64,000 nucleotides of DNA from Thamnidium elegans (Eukaryota > Mucoromycota > Mucoromycetes > Mucorales > Mucoraceae). A model generated the notes under the pieces. That model had not been told where the DNA came from and ran no database searches. It saw nothing but the letters and a program-made list of their open reading frames with translations. Position 1 is the first letter of the stretch, and each line of letters starts with the position of its first letter. Positions 11,372 to 21,671 of the stretch are shown here, piece after piece. The stretch covers positions 124,001 through 188,000 of the forward strand of contig JAIXMG010000015.1 of NCBI GenBank assembly GCA_025201345.1. Direction: 5' to 3'. The position numbers were made by a program, and so were the translations under genes.

Positions 11372-11530
11372 ATGTATATTCACGCTTACGAAAAGTGCTC
11401 TGCCGATTATATTTGCGATCAAAGTAAGTTTTAGGAATTTCAAACCCATATATCAAATAATTTGAATCTCATCATTTTAATCTATTTTTTTTTTTTTATA
11501 GTTTGGAAATCCTCTGCCAACATCTTTTAA
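11372..11530 (+). promoter_or_regulatory. Arginine attenuator peptide-like upstream ORF of CPA1, split by an intron
   Basis: The uORF has two exons (11372-11423 and 11502-11530) joined across a GT-AG intron with a T-rich tract before the acceptor. It encodes 26 residues ending ADYICDQIWKSSANIF. The core DYICDQIWK matches the attenuator peptide core of yeast CPA1 (DYISDHIWK) and Neurospora arg-2 (DYLSDHLWR), including the aspartate essential in those systems. There, the nascent peptide stalls the ribosome at the uORF stop when arginine is high, lowering CPA1 translation and triggering mRNA decay. Position also fits: the stop lies 98 nt before the CPA1 ATG with no other ATG between. Unspliced mRNA would stop after the first TAG in the intron (DQSKF) and lose the conserved end, so splicing could alter the control. 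Confidence 0.85.
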
Positions 11531-11628
11531 ACAACTTCTTTACACATTTTTAATTAATCCAAAACTTTTTTTCTTTTTTTTTTCCAAACTTTATCTTCAC
11601 ATTTCTTTAAACCTTAAACAAAAAAAAA

Positions 11629-12825
11629 ATGCCTAGCACAATTAACAACTCTCCTCTTCCTGCTTCTCTCAAGTTAAAGACAGGTCAAATCTTTACTGGT
11701 ACTTCATTTGGTGCACCTGTTTCTACATTTGGTGAAGCAGTCTTCACTACATCTCTTGTTGGTTACCCCGAATCTATGACAGATCCTTCTTATACTGGTC
11801 AAATCTTAGTTTTCACTCAACCTTTAATTGGTAACTATGGTGTTCCCGGTCAAGATCAAGATGAATTTGGTCTCTACAAGTATTTCGAGTCCGATGGCAT
11901 TCAAGTCCAAGGTATTATCGTTAACGATTACGCTACAGAGTATTCTCACTGGACTGCTGTTGAATCCTTGGGTGAATGGTGTACCCGTTATAACATCCCT
12001 GCTATTAGCGGTGTTGATACTCGTGCCTTAACTCAACTTTTGCGTGATCAAGGTTCTACCTTGGGTCAAATCTGCGTCGGTCAAGATTCTCATATCGATA
12101 ACATTGATTCTATTGACTTTATTAACCCTAACAACGAAAACTTGGTCGCCAAGGTTTCCACCAAGGTTCCTCTTATCTATAACCCCAAGGGTGATGTCAA
12201 GATTGCTGTTATTGATTGTGGTGTTAAACAAAACATTATTCGTTGTTTAGTTACTCGTGGTGCTGCCGTTACTGTTTTACCTCACGATTATAACTTTAAC
12301 GCTGTTGCTGATCAATTTGATGGTATCTTTATTTCCAACGGTCCCGGTTCTCCTACTACTTGTGTTGAAACTATTAAACATATCAAGACTGCTCTTGAAA
12401 CTTTAAACAAGCCCATCTTTGGTATCTGTATGGGTAACCTTTTACTTGGAATGGCTGCTGGTCTTCAAGTTTACAAGTTACCTTTCGGTAACCGTGGTCA
12501 TAACCAACCTGCTCTTCATGTTGATACTGGTCTTTGTTATATTACCTCTCAAAACCATGGTTATGCTTTAAACGATACTGCTATGCCCAAGGGTTGGAAG
12601 CGTCTCTTTGTTAACGCTAACGATGGTTCCAATGAAGGTATTCAACACGAAACCAAGCCTATTTTCTCTGTTCAATTCCATCCTGAAGCCAAGGGTGGTC
12701 CTCAAGATACTGTTTACTTATTCGAAGAGTTCTTGAAGAACGTTCGTACTGATAAGGCCGAAGCTGAAAAGCATGATGTTCCTGTTGCTAAGGTTCAAAA
12801 GGCTGCTATTGCTACCTTTGCTTAA
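11629..12825 (+). CDS. CPA1: Carbamoyl-phosphate synthase, arginine-specific small (glutaminase) subunit
   Basis: Intronless, 398 residues, close to the 400-residue norm. It hydrolyses glutamine and passes ammonia to a large subunit encoded elsewhere, to make carbamoyl phosphate for arginine. The N-terminal CPSase small-chain domain (about 10-150) begins LKLKTGQIFTGTSFG. The class I amidotransferase domain (about 185-380) has FISNGPGSP, the nucleophile in FGICMGN, FGNRGHNQPA, TSQNHGYA and the His-Glu pair in SVQFHPEA. The residue after GICMGN is Leu, where most class I amidotransferases have Gln. No mitochondrial presequence is visible. Codon choice is more biased than in neighbours, suggesting high expression. 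An attenuator-type uORF precedes it. A pyrimidine-type fusion is excluded because no large-subunit domain follows. Confidence 0.93.
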   Translation: MPSTINNSPLPASLKLKTGQIFTGTSFGAPVSTFGEAVFTTSLVGYPESMTDPSYTGQILVFTQPLIGNYGVPGQDQDEFGLYKYFESDGIQVQGIIVNDYATEYSHWTAVESLGEWCTRYNIPAISGVDTRALTQLLRDQGSTLGQICVGQDSHIDNIDSIDFINPNNENLVAKVSTKVPLIYNPKGDVKIAVIDCGVKQNIIRCLVTRGAAVTVLPHDYNFNAVADQFDGIFISNGPGSPTTCVETIKHIKTALETLNKPIFGICMGNLLLGMAAGLQVYKLPFGNRGHNQPALHVDTGLCYITSQNHGYALNDTAMPKGWKRLFVNANDGSNEGIQHETKPIFSVQFHPEAKGGPQDTVYLFEEFLKNVRTDKAEAEKHDVPVAKVQKAAIATFA

Positions 12826-12840
12826 ATTTATACATATACA

Positions 12841-12873
<33 letters not shown>

Positions 12874-13097
12874 AGAAAAAAAAATCCTCCCAAAAAAAAT
12901 CTTTCTTTTTTCTAACCCTTTTTTCCTTTTTCTTTTTTTTTCTTTACTCTTTCTCTCTCTCTATCTTTTGCATTTCTCACTATCCCATTTTTATATCTTT
13001 TTTTAACAGTAAATAAATCTTTTATAACACAAAAACACTAGGGTTTTTTATTTATTTTAAATATACCGGAAATTTAAAGGGTATTTTTTTTTTTTTT
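12826..13097. other. 3' spacer with A30-type homopolymer and pyrimidine-rich tract
   Basis: After the CPA1 stop there is a run of about 30 A (12842-12871) followed by a long T/C tract (12895-13010). I see no gene. The tract lies between convergent genes and may contain the CPA1 polyadenylation region. Confidence 0.6.
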
Positions 13098-15854
13098 TTA
13101 ACGAATGAATATGTTGTGGATTTTCTCGAATTCAATCATGCTTCGAAGCTGAATACATCTCTTGTTTGATCCAATTGCTGTATTCAAGTTTGGTAATTGT
13201 ATTTTAGCTAAAGAGCGTATTAACGTATTATTATTTTCCTGTGTTAAAAAAAAACAAAACAAATAAATCGTTATTATGCATAATCTACTTTTTGTCATCT
13301 ATATTATTTATACCTTTAACTGAGAAGCATCCGAATTCAATGTTTGTTGTTGATGACGATCTTTTTGAGCATGTACCATTTTTTCCTTTAATTGGTCACA
13401 CCTTTGTTTTAGGGTATACAACACAGATTGTTGAGTTTGATATTGATAGTCAGGTAATCTCTTCTCGCTTTGCCATTTACCACCTCTACGATTAGCACAA
13501 AGTTGAATGACTTTAGGTGAAGCACTTGCAATACGCATGTCTTTAACAAGCATACGAGTCTCCAGCGCAAAAGATCTTATCAAAGATTTAGTTTGTGGAT
13601 CAACTTGTTTCATTTGATTCAAACTATCTTGTTCCAACTTTAACGAACGAATCACATCAGTACCCTTCAAATGTGCATTTTCTGCACGCAAGTAACGAAT
13701 CGCTGATTTCAAACATTCTATTTGCCCATTCATTTCATGTACGTTAATATTATCGCTTTCTAAAACAAGTTCTGATCCATCTTCCAACAGGTCATACTCT
13801 GTCTTTTTAGGTGACGATAATCTCTTTTCTTCTTTTTTGGCTACATCCTTTTTAAGCGACAAATTTTCTTTTTCTAAGTCATCATATTCTGCTTGTAAGG
13901 TTTTTATTCCTTCCGAGAAAAGTTGCTTCGATTCTTGCGCTTCTGCTAATGTTTCTTCTAAAACAGTAATTTGATCTGCTTGCTTCTTGACTGTTTCCAT
14001 ACGTTTCTCAAGTAATTCAATCTTGACTGTGGATTCTTGAAGTGATTGGTCCTACATACAAAAAAATAATCTTGTTACACACTTGTCTTCCAAAGCATAC
14101 ATACTCATATAATATTCCCATACCTTGGATTTCACATCCTTGATCAACTTTACAATTTCGTCACTATGTTGCTGTAACTTGCGTTCCATATCATGATTCA
14201 TAACAACTTCAGCCTTCATATCCGAAGCCCTTTGAATCCATGGAGCAACACCCGTAGCAACTATATATATATAAAAAAGTTAATACTTTTTTATTCTTCT
14301 TAGTATCTAGTAATACTTACTCTTTTCAGTCTTATTTTCATTTGAAATACGTTCATAAGTAGTACCAAGTTCATTAGTTAATGACTTTAAAGTCTTTAAG
14401 CAACCTTCCCACATGGTACTTTCTGCAATTTCAAGTATCTCGTCTGCTTTATTATAAACAATTTGTTGAATAATACCTAAACTGATTTCTTCTTTACTTC
14501 CAACCTTGGTATCAACATAAGTAGATATTTGTTTATATGTTTCATAGCAAAATTTACTTAATTTAGAGCTAATTGCATATAACGTCTTGAAACGATGCAA
14601 GTATTCCGATTTAAGTGTTAATGCTTGTTCAGATAAATCTTCCAATTGACGAAGAAGTTTTCTGCATAAAAAAAAAACAAAAAAAACAGATGAGTTTCTT
14701 TTCTTTTTTGTTCGTATAGTAACAAGTTTAAGAATTGATTGATTTCTTTTTTACCTTGAAAGAATCTTACTGTTTTTAGCTTGTACAATCAAGCGACCCA
14801 ATGGTTCAAGATAATCATAATCCAATCTTTCGCGACCTTCCGTAATTACAATATCTACTCACACATGACCCAGAAAAAAAAAAAAAAGATAAGTTACAAA
14901 AAAAAAAAAAAAAAAAGGTAAGTTACAAAAAAAAAAAAAAAAAATACATGTGAAATAAAAGAAAATACTTTACTCTCTTGATAAGCAGCGTTATCTACTG
15001 CTTGTTTCACAAAGGTTAATTCAACAATCATTCTATCCGCATTTAAATCCAAAGCTCTGGTTAACCCAAAGAACTGATCTACATGATTGGCTTCACTTTG
15101 AACCAAATGAATTTCACTTAAATGTTCCAATTGAGCAATAATACGTTGTAATTCAACCACACATTCAGTCTCATTAATATCATCTGTTCGAAGCAAATCA
15201 ACAATGCCAGTCAACCTTCTTTCAGTCCCTACCAAATCATGATACACCTGTCCCATCTTGATAAACGTAACCGGGTTACAATTAAGAACAAATGTAACAA
15301 ATCGTTTACCTAAATCACTTAACCATCCAGCCCGTTGTCTCATCTCACACACAGAAACCAAGCTTTCAGATACAGTATCCATAATCTTTTCACTAATAGG
15401 ATAGTTTTGATCCAAATGCTTAATAATTAATTCCGATTTAAACACTAAGCGCTTGTACAACAATACACACGAAATCGCATCATTTTCTGTCTTGAAAAAA
15501 GAATCAGGTAAATAAGGTTGAATATAACTAAGTCGATCGTTGGCCTGTGCGGCATCCAATTTTCGAAGTTCGAGATCAATAGATTTAGCTTGTGCTTTCA
15601 TCACTGTCGATTGCAATTGCATATTGAGCGACATCATAGCTTGTGATTGACTACTGAGTGTACGACTTTCGGATTGTTGACTGACTTCTTTATGCCTCAA
15701 TTGCTCTAAATCGTTTTGTAACGTCATGACAAGTTCACGGAACTGTTGAATCGTAGCTTCATAATCCGCATTAGTTTCTTCAGATGATCGAATTCTTTCC
15801 ATCTGCTCTCTTAATAACATATCACGATGATCTATATTTTTTTGTCAGTTACAG

Positions 15855-15885
<31 letters not shown>

Positions 15886-17771
15886 CCAATCTCTGCTTGT
15901 AATTGTTTTTCTGTTTCCATATGATTTTCTTCTAATTCATCCGCTAATTCTTTCAACGCTTCTAAATCATCATTTACCATACGAATTTCATCCAGTTTTT
16001 CAGTTAAAGATAAATTCTTTTCAGTTAATTGCTCTACCAAGTCTTCAGCTCCCAACGCATCGTCTAAACGTTGCTTTAATTCTTCAATTGTAAATTCTGC
16101 CATTTCAAGTTTATCACGAATCTTATCATATTGTATTTTCACTTCTTCGAGTTCATATGTATCCTTTTCTAAACTCTTGATTCTATCTACCAATTCGTTT
16201 TCTCTTGCAGTAGTTGCATCACGAAGTCTCATCAATGCTTCCTTTAATCTTTCGTTATGCCTCTCAAGCTGAATGACTTCTAATGGCGTCTTTTCATCAC
16301 CATCACGATCAGGTACACGATTAATAATATCCGCTTCCTTCTTCAATATATCCAAATCCACGCTAATTTCTTCAATTTTATCTTTAAGAACATTGACTTC
16401 TTGTTGCAAATTCTCTGCTCTTTCTTCTGCTACTTCTTTATCCAAAGTCATCATTTCAAGTGATTCAATCACATCGTTATATTTACTTTCGTACATTTCT
16501 TGGTCTGTTGAAGATTCTTTCAAGTGTCTTTTCGTTTCTCTTAATTCCTTTTGGAGGTCAGATATTTTATCTAATATTCTTATCAGTTTAAACGTTTAAA
16601 CACAATGATTATTATTTTTACCTTGTAATTTATTACGAAGTGTTAAAAATTGCTCAGCTTCTTCTTTTACTTTTTCATGCTCTCTATATCTCTCACGATC
16701 TTCTTGTCTTTTACTTTCCAAAATCTTTAATTTCAATCGAAGTTCTTCATAATCCTTTAAAGGAATCATTTGATCTGATTTACTAATAGGTAGATTAGCT
16801 GCTAAAGAGCCATAAGATTGCTGTTGGTGGTTTCGAACAGGTAAAGCAGTTGAAGAATTCGTCGATACAAGTCCTACACCACCTCTATCAGAAGAACTTT
16901 CACTTTCATAAGATTCTTCTTCTTCTTCTTCTTCTTCTTCTTGTTCTTCTTGTTGTTGTAAAGCAGCAGTTTCAGCTTCAGCAGCTTCTTCCGCAGCTAA
17001 TTCCTCTTCTTCTTGTAACTGTCTTTGTATCTCTGCTTCCTCTTCTTCCTGCTCCTGTTGTTGTTGTTGTTGTTGTTGTTGTAACTGTTGTTGTTGTATC
17101 ATAGCCAACCTTTCCTGCTGCTGCATTTTCAATTGTAAAAGTTTATTCTCTTTAACATCCTTTAAACTATTTGTATCTGAACGAGGCCTTGTTGCCACTT
17201 TACTCTTTCTAGCTGAAGTCAAACTAGCAGTAGGAGAAGCCGACTTTCTACCTATAGCCGTTGGTTTTTTATTACCGGCAGTAGAAGGTAACCTACTAAT
17301 ACGAGAAGGTGAAGTAATACGAGACGGTAACAAAGTAGAAGAAGTAGAAGAAGGAGGTAAATGCTGTTGAAGAGTTCTAGCTGCTGTTAAATTAGGGTCT
17401 GGTGCAGGAGCAAATTGACCTCGTTCATAACTAATAGAAGGAGACATTTCTAATTGATCTTGTTGAACAATTTTAACTTGACTGGGCCGAACAAATACAC
17501 CATGGTTCGTTTTACATTCAAAATATCTTTTGCCTTGCACTACTCCACTATTCTTGCCTTGTGGGTCATCAAGTTCAATACCGACCCATTTACCTGTTTG
17601 GAAACTCGTTGTGCCTACAAACCGAATCGTTCCAATCTTGCCCTGTACCTGAGCACGCGCACTCACTTTGAGCTCCGAAGATAGTGTGTCCAAGTTGCTG
17701 TTGTTGTTTGGTGAAGGATTACGAGATGAACTTATAATGGAACGACGTCTTTGAGGATCGAATCCTGACAT
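13098..17771 (-). CDS. NIP100: Dynactin subunit p150-Glued homologue (CAP-Gly, coiled coil)
   Basis: Eight exons (16622-17771, 15887-16570, 14974-15831, 14755-14854, 14321-14661, 14124-14260, 13314-14051, 13098-13238) join in phase to 1,382 residues. An N-terminal CAP-Gly domain (about 37-105: GTIRFVGTTSFQTGKWVGIELDD, GKNSGVVQGKRYFEC, HGVFVRPSQV) is followed by a Ser/Arg-rich stretch, a Gln/Glu tract (about residues 224-290, from CAA/GAA repeats) and a long coiled coil. The segment in exons 3-5 (SYIQPYLPDSFF, RLVFKSELIIKHL) matches the dynein-associated domain of dynactin. It links dynein to microtubules and cargo. The CAP-Gly signature GKNDG is GKNSG here. Fungal p150 is usually 1,200-1,400 residues, so it appears complete. 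Confidence 0.93.
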
Positions 17772-18004
17772 TGCTCACAGAACTGTATTTTGGTTTTTCT
17801 GGTTTAAAAGAAAAAAAAAAGGAGGAACTAATGTTCTAGTTGAATTGGGAGGCTCGATTAGTGTATAAAATAAATAAAAATATATACAGGATAACAGGGA
17901 AGAAAGAAAAAAAAAAAAAAAAAGAGCGAGAGAAAATTATAATATTTTATTTAAGAAACAATTATATTTAATCGTACCACATAAAAAATACAATATTATT
18001 GCCC

Positions 18005-18899
18005 CTAATGATCTCTTTTATATTGTTCTATAATGTGGTCAATTGCCTCAACAACAGACTTAAACACATTTAATCCATCACTCGCGTTATTATCATCTTG
18101 ACGATATTTACCAGTTTGAACTAAATAAATAAATAAAAAAAAACCTAAGATTTTGCATAAAAAAAAATACATGTATATTTACCTAAAAACCGATGTAAAC
18201 CCAATTCTTTTGCTCCACCTCCTAAATCATTAGAAACGTCATCACCTATAATAGCTACATGTTGTGGACTAGACTCCATTCCACTATGTAAGTGACATTA
18301 GTTTGTATGTATATAATATATGCTCGTATTCTTTTTTTACAGTTGTTTCAGAGCTAATTGAAAGAATTCAACTGTAGGTTTTCCAACCACACTTGCAGTT
18401 ACTCCAGTTGCAAACTCCAAGGCTTAAATATTATTTAGTTTTTTTTTTTTAAAAAAAAAAATTACATCTCTATTCCTCTTAGTACCTTGCACAAATCCTC
18501 CAGGTCCCATTGATAATTTCTCATCTTTATCTGCAAAATATTTGGCTTTATGAACTGCAATCAAAGCTACATTAGGATCTGATATCATTAACCGAAACGC
18601 TTGATTCAACTAAGAAATAAAATAATTAAAATACTTGAACAAAAAGAAACTCTCACATATGCATTATACTTTTTCATAATTGAATTTGGAAGGTGCTAAT
18701 CCAATAACAACAGCATTTGGTTTATATATATCAATTCCTTCAAACTCTTCCATTGCTTCGTCTTCCATCAAAAGCATAGGTCTATTTTCATATACCTTAG
18801 ATTTATCCAGTATAAAAAAAGGAGTGAAATTATTTTATAAGTACCTTAGTTGCTTTGATTCAATCATATCACGACAAGCAGATAAGGAAGTAAATACCT

Positions 18900-18942
<43 letters not shown>

Positions 18943-19255
18943 TATATCTCTTTTTCAATACTTTATTAAGAGTCTTACATCTTTTTCTTCAACGTCAAAA
19001 CCAATTCCAGTTAATTTTTGAACCAACTGTTTAGAAGAAACTTTGGTTGTATTGGTAGCAAACCTTTTTTTTTTTGGTTTTTTTTTTTAAAAAAAAAAAG
19101 AAACGCGATAAAAAATAAAATAAAAATAAAAGTTTTTACCTGAAAGGAATATTACTCGCTTTTAAACGTTGAATGGCTTCAATAGCTCCAGGAATGACCT
19201 TTTTGTCAATATGAATTGTACCACTCAAGTCAATCAATACACCTCGTATAGACAT
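18005..19255 (-). CDS. HDHD2: HAD-superfamily phosphatase, HDHD2-like
   Basis: Several short exons in the minus direction reconstruct an HDHD2-type protein of about 260 residues. Start chosen at 19255 because IRGVLIDLSGTIHID then begins the protein as in the family; an upstream in-frame ATG would add unrelated sequence. Motif I is DLSGT (nucleophile Asp). Later blocks are FATNTTKVS, VFTSL, RPMLL, DPNAVVIGLAP, LNQAFRLM, HKAKYF, GPGGFVQALEFATG, VVGKPTVEFF (motif III Lys) and AIIGDDVSNDLGG (motif IV). The family dephosphorylates small phosphometabolites, with poorly defined substrates; LHPP is the closest alternative. An A-run lies immediately before the acceptor of intron 1 (19064-19139). The last exon ends in IIEQYKRDH. 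Confidence 0.85.
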
Positions 19256-19398
19256 TTGAAAAAAAAAATAAAAAAAAAAATATTGTGTTTGGACAAAAGT
19301 TCGTTTTTTTTTTATTGGCTCACTGGTAGACAGTGCCATAATGGATATTTTTTTTAGATACACCACACATTAAATTATCATTGCTTTCTTTGAATAGC

Positions 19399-19694
19399 TC
19401 ACACCCATCGATGACACTCGCGTTTTTTTAGAGTGCCTAATTCATAATCCATCTCACTGAATTGACCCTTGTCGAGTTCCTCTTTAGTATCGTACCCAGA
19501 GAGAAACTTCCAAAAGAAGAAAAGCCAAGGCCTGAATGAGAAAATTGAAAATAATTGTTGGTTAGTTTACCTTTATTTCTTTACGTAATAAAATAACTGG
19601 TCTCGAAAGTCTGTGTGTTGTAACATACCCACTTGCCCTCAAGAATAAAAGGTTTGGATAGGTGGCGTTTATAGTGCTTGTTAGTCTGCTTGTT
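19399..19694 (-). CDS. Small membrane-associated protein, 3' exons only
   Basis: Two exons fit in phase: 19585-19694 (after an acceptor TTAG) and 19399-19531. They encode NKQTNKHYKRHLSKPFILEG, then WVCYNTQTFETSYFI, TPWLFFFWKFLSGYDTKEEL and an acidic/basic end RECHRWV. One short hydrophobic aromatic segment (PWLFFFWKFL) may sit in a membrane. I could not find the first exon between 19700 and 20050, so the gene is incomplete as described. The family is not recognised. Confidence 0.4.
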
Positions 19695-20071
19695 CTAAGT
19701 TTATATCAGTGTGGAGCTTCTGTTTATACAATTACTTGGTGCCCTTAATTTTTTTTTTATTTGTAAAAGAACTCCATAGGTATGGTATCTGTCAAATTCT
19801 TAAATTCAGCACAGTTGAGGTTTTTCATATAAAGGGTTACACGAGTAAAGGGAAATAACAGTCTGTTGTCAAAATGAAAACAAATCCCGGTATACAGTAT
19901 TTATTTAAAACAGGTTTTATCGTTTCATAAACACTCCAAAAAAAAAAAAAAAAAAAAAAAAGATGGTCTAGACTTTATAATTAGTTCGAAAACGCATCCG
20001 AGGTATGTATACTCAAGAAATGGTGATGTCCTTTTTTTTTCGCAAAAGAGGTGATACGATTGAGCTATAAA

Positions 20072-20388
20072 TTAGGCATATCTATCAAATTCCATACACC
20101 TTATATAGATTCTCAGCAATAATCTTATCCCACAAAACGCTGACATAATCACTGTATATCTAAACATTTCTTGCATTCGCAAAATATGTTTAGCGGTCAA
20201 TGATGCCAGTTTATTATATATATATTTTTTAGATATTCTATCAGAACTGGCTTGTTCATCCGCTAAAATTTCTTCGATGGCAGATGAAGCGTCCCTCGAT
20301 CTCGAATTTCTAACAAGCAACCTCATATTTATCCTTAATAGCAGATTGTTGCTTATTGGTGTTCGTAGGAACTCTTCGATTTGTTGGA
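20072..20388 (-). CDS. Hypothetical short ORF, possible gene remnant
   Basis: An open frame runs from about 20388 (SNKILQQIEEFLRTP) through a Met at 20326 (MRLLVRNSRSRDASSAIEEI) to a stop at 20072, with a hydrophobic C-terminal stretch (YTVIMSAFCGIRLLL). An overlapping frame just upstream (about 20330-20510) is also open, which could mean a frameshifted ancestral gene. No family recognised and no clean splice connection seen. Confidence 0.25.
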
Positions 20389-21021
20389 GTATTTTGTTTG
20401 ATTACAGAGACACGTAAAGACTTTTCACCACCTTGTTTTCTGAAAGCTTTCCTCTTAAAATTAACTACTTGGCCCCAAGATGAAAGTCCCAGAAAAGCAG
20501 ACTTTATAAAAGATTAATCAAAGATACTAAGTATTGATAACCAAAACTATTAGAACCAGGGCTACTTTGCCTCTGCATCTGTTCGTTAAAAGATATAAAC
20601 AGATATCCTTTCTAAGCAATTTTTTTTTTTTACTTATTTCCACTGAAGAATAATTTCGAAATAAATTGTTTAGGATACAAAAAAGGGAGAATAGTTTTTT
20701 TTTCTTGAATTCTTAATGAAAAGTTGCCAAATCAAAGATCCAAACCCAAACTACCTTTAAGGGATGGTCTATTTAGTGTTTCCGTTTCCACGTAAAAAAA
20801 ATAATAATATACAAGCCAGATCTCCACTTAGAAAAAAAAAAAAAGTAGTAACTGAAGAAAAAAAGGGCTTAACATACTTTTTTTTTTTTTTCCTATTCAA
20901 AATTTTCTTATGATTCAAAATAAAAAAGAGTTTATAAAACGAAAATAAATTAATTTATTAGGAGATTATACAAACTTTTTTTCTTTAAAAAAAAAAAAGT
21001 TTACAAAGAGGAAGGGAAAAT

Positions 21022-21671
21022 TTATAATTGACCACAGTCAGCAATGGTGACCTTAGTCTTGGTTCTACCAGAATCGGAACCTAAAGCCTCAACCTTCTTG
21101 ACGACATCCAAACCTTCAACAACACGACCGAAAACGACGTGCTTACCATCTAACCAAGTAGTCTTGATGGTAGTGATGAAGAATTGAGAACCGTTGGTGT
21201 TAGGACCAGCGTTAGCCATGGAGAGATCACCAGCACCAGTGTGCTTTAAGATGAAGTTCTCATCAGCGAACTTGTTACCGTAGATGGACTTACCACCGGT
21301 ACCGTTGTGGTTGGTGAAATCACCACCTTGGAGCATGAACTCTTGGATGACTCTGTGGAAAGTACAACCTATAAAAAAAACTGATTTAGTATCTCTCTCT
21401 TTCTCTCTTTCTCTCTTTCTCTCTCTTTTATAACTTACCCTTATAACCGAAACCCTTCTCACCGGTACAGAGAGCACGGAAGTTCTCAGCAGTCTTGGGG
21501 ACAACATCAGCTCTTAATTCCATAACAATACGCTACATACAAAAAAAAAAGGGGGGGGGGGAGGACGTCAGTCAAATTTACTTTTAGTTACTTCTTTACT
21601 CTTTCATATAAACTTACACCAATAGGGGAGCCGTTAGAGGCAACATCGAAAAAGACTCTGGGGTTAGACAT
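21022..21671 (-). CDS. CPR1: Cyclophilin A, peptidyl-prolyl cis-trans isomerase
   Basis: Three exons (21618-21671, 21439-21532, 21022-21368) give 164 residues, the usual cyclophilin A length. Conserved active-site blocks are present: [60 protein letters not shown] (catalytic Arg and Phe), [17 protein letters not shown] and [15 protein letters not shown] (the Trp of the cyclosporin site). With no signal or organelle peptide it is cytosolic. It speeds proline isomerisation and is the cyclosporin A receptor acting on calcineurin. Intron 2 contains a CT-rich microsatellite (21391-21427). Codon use is biased, suggesting strong expression. Confidence 0.96.

Noticed and set aside
16850..17104. Long plus-strand ORF with Leu/Val runs
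   Set aside because: It is the antisense of the Gln/Glu repeat region of dynactin p150.
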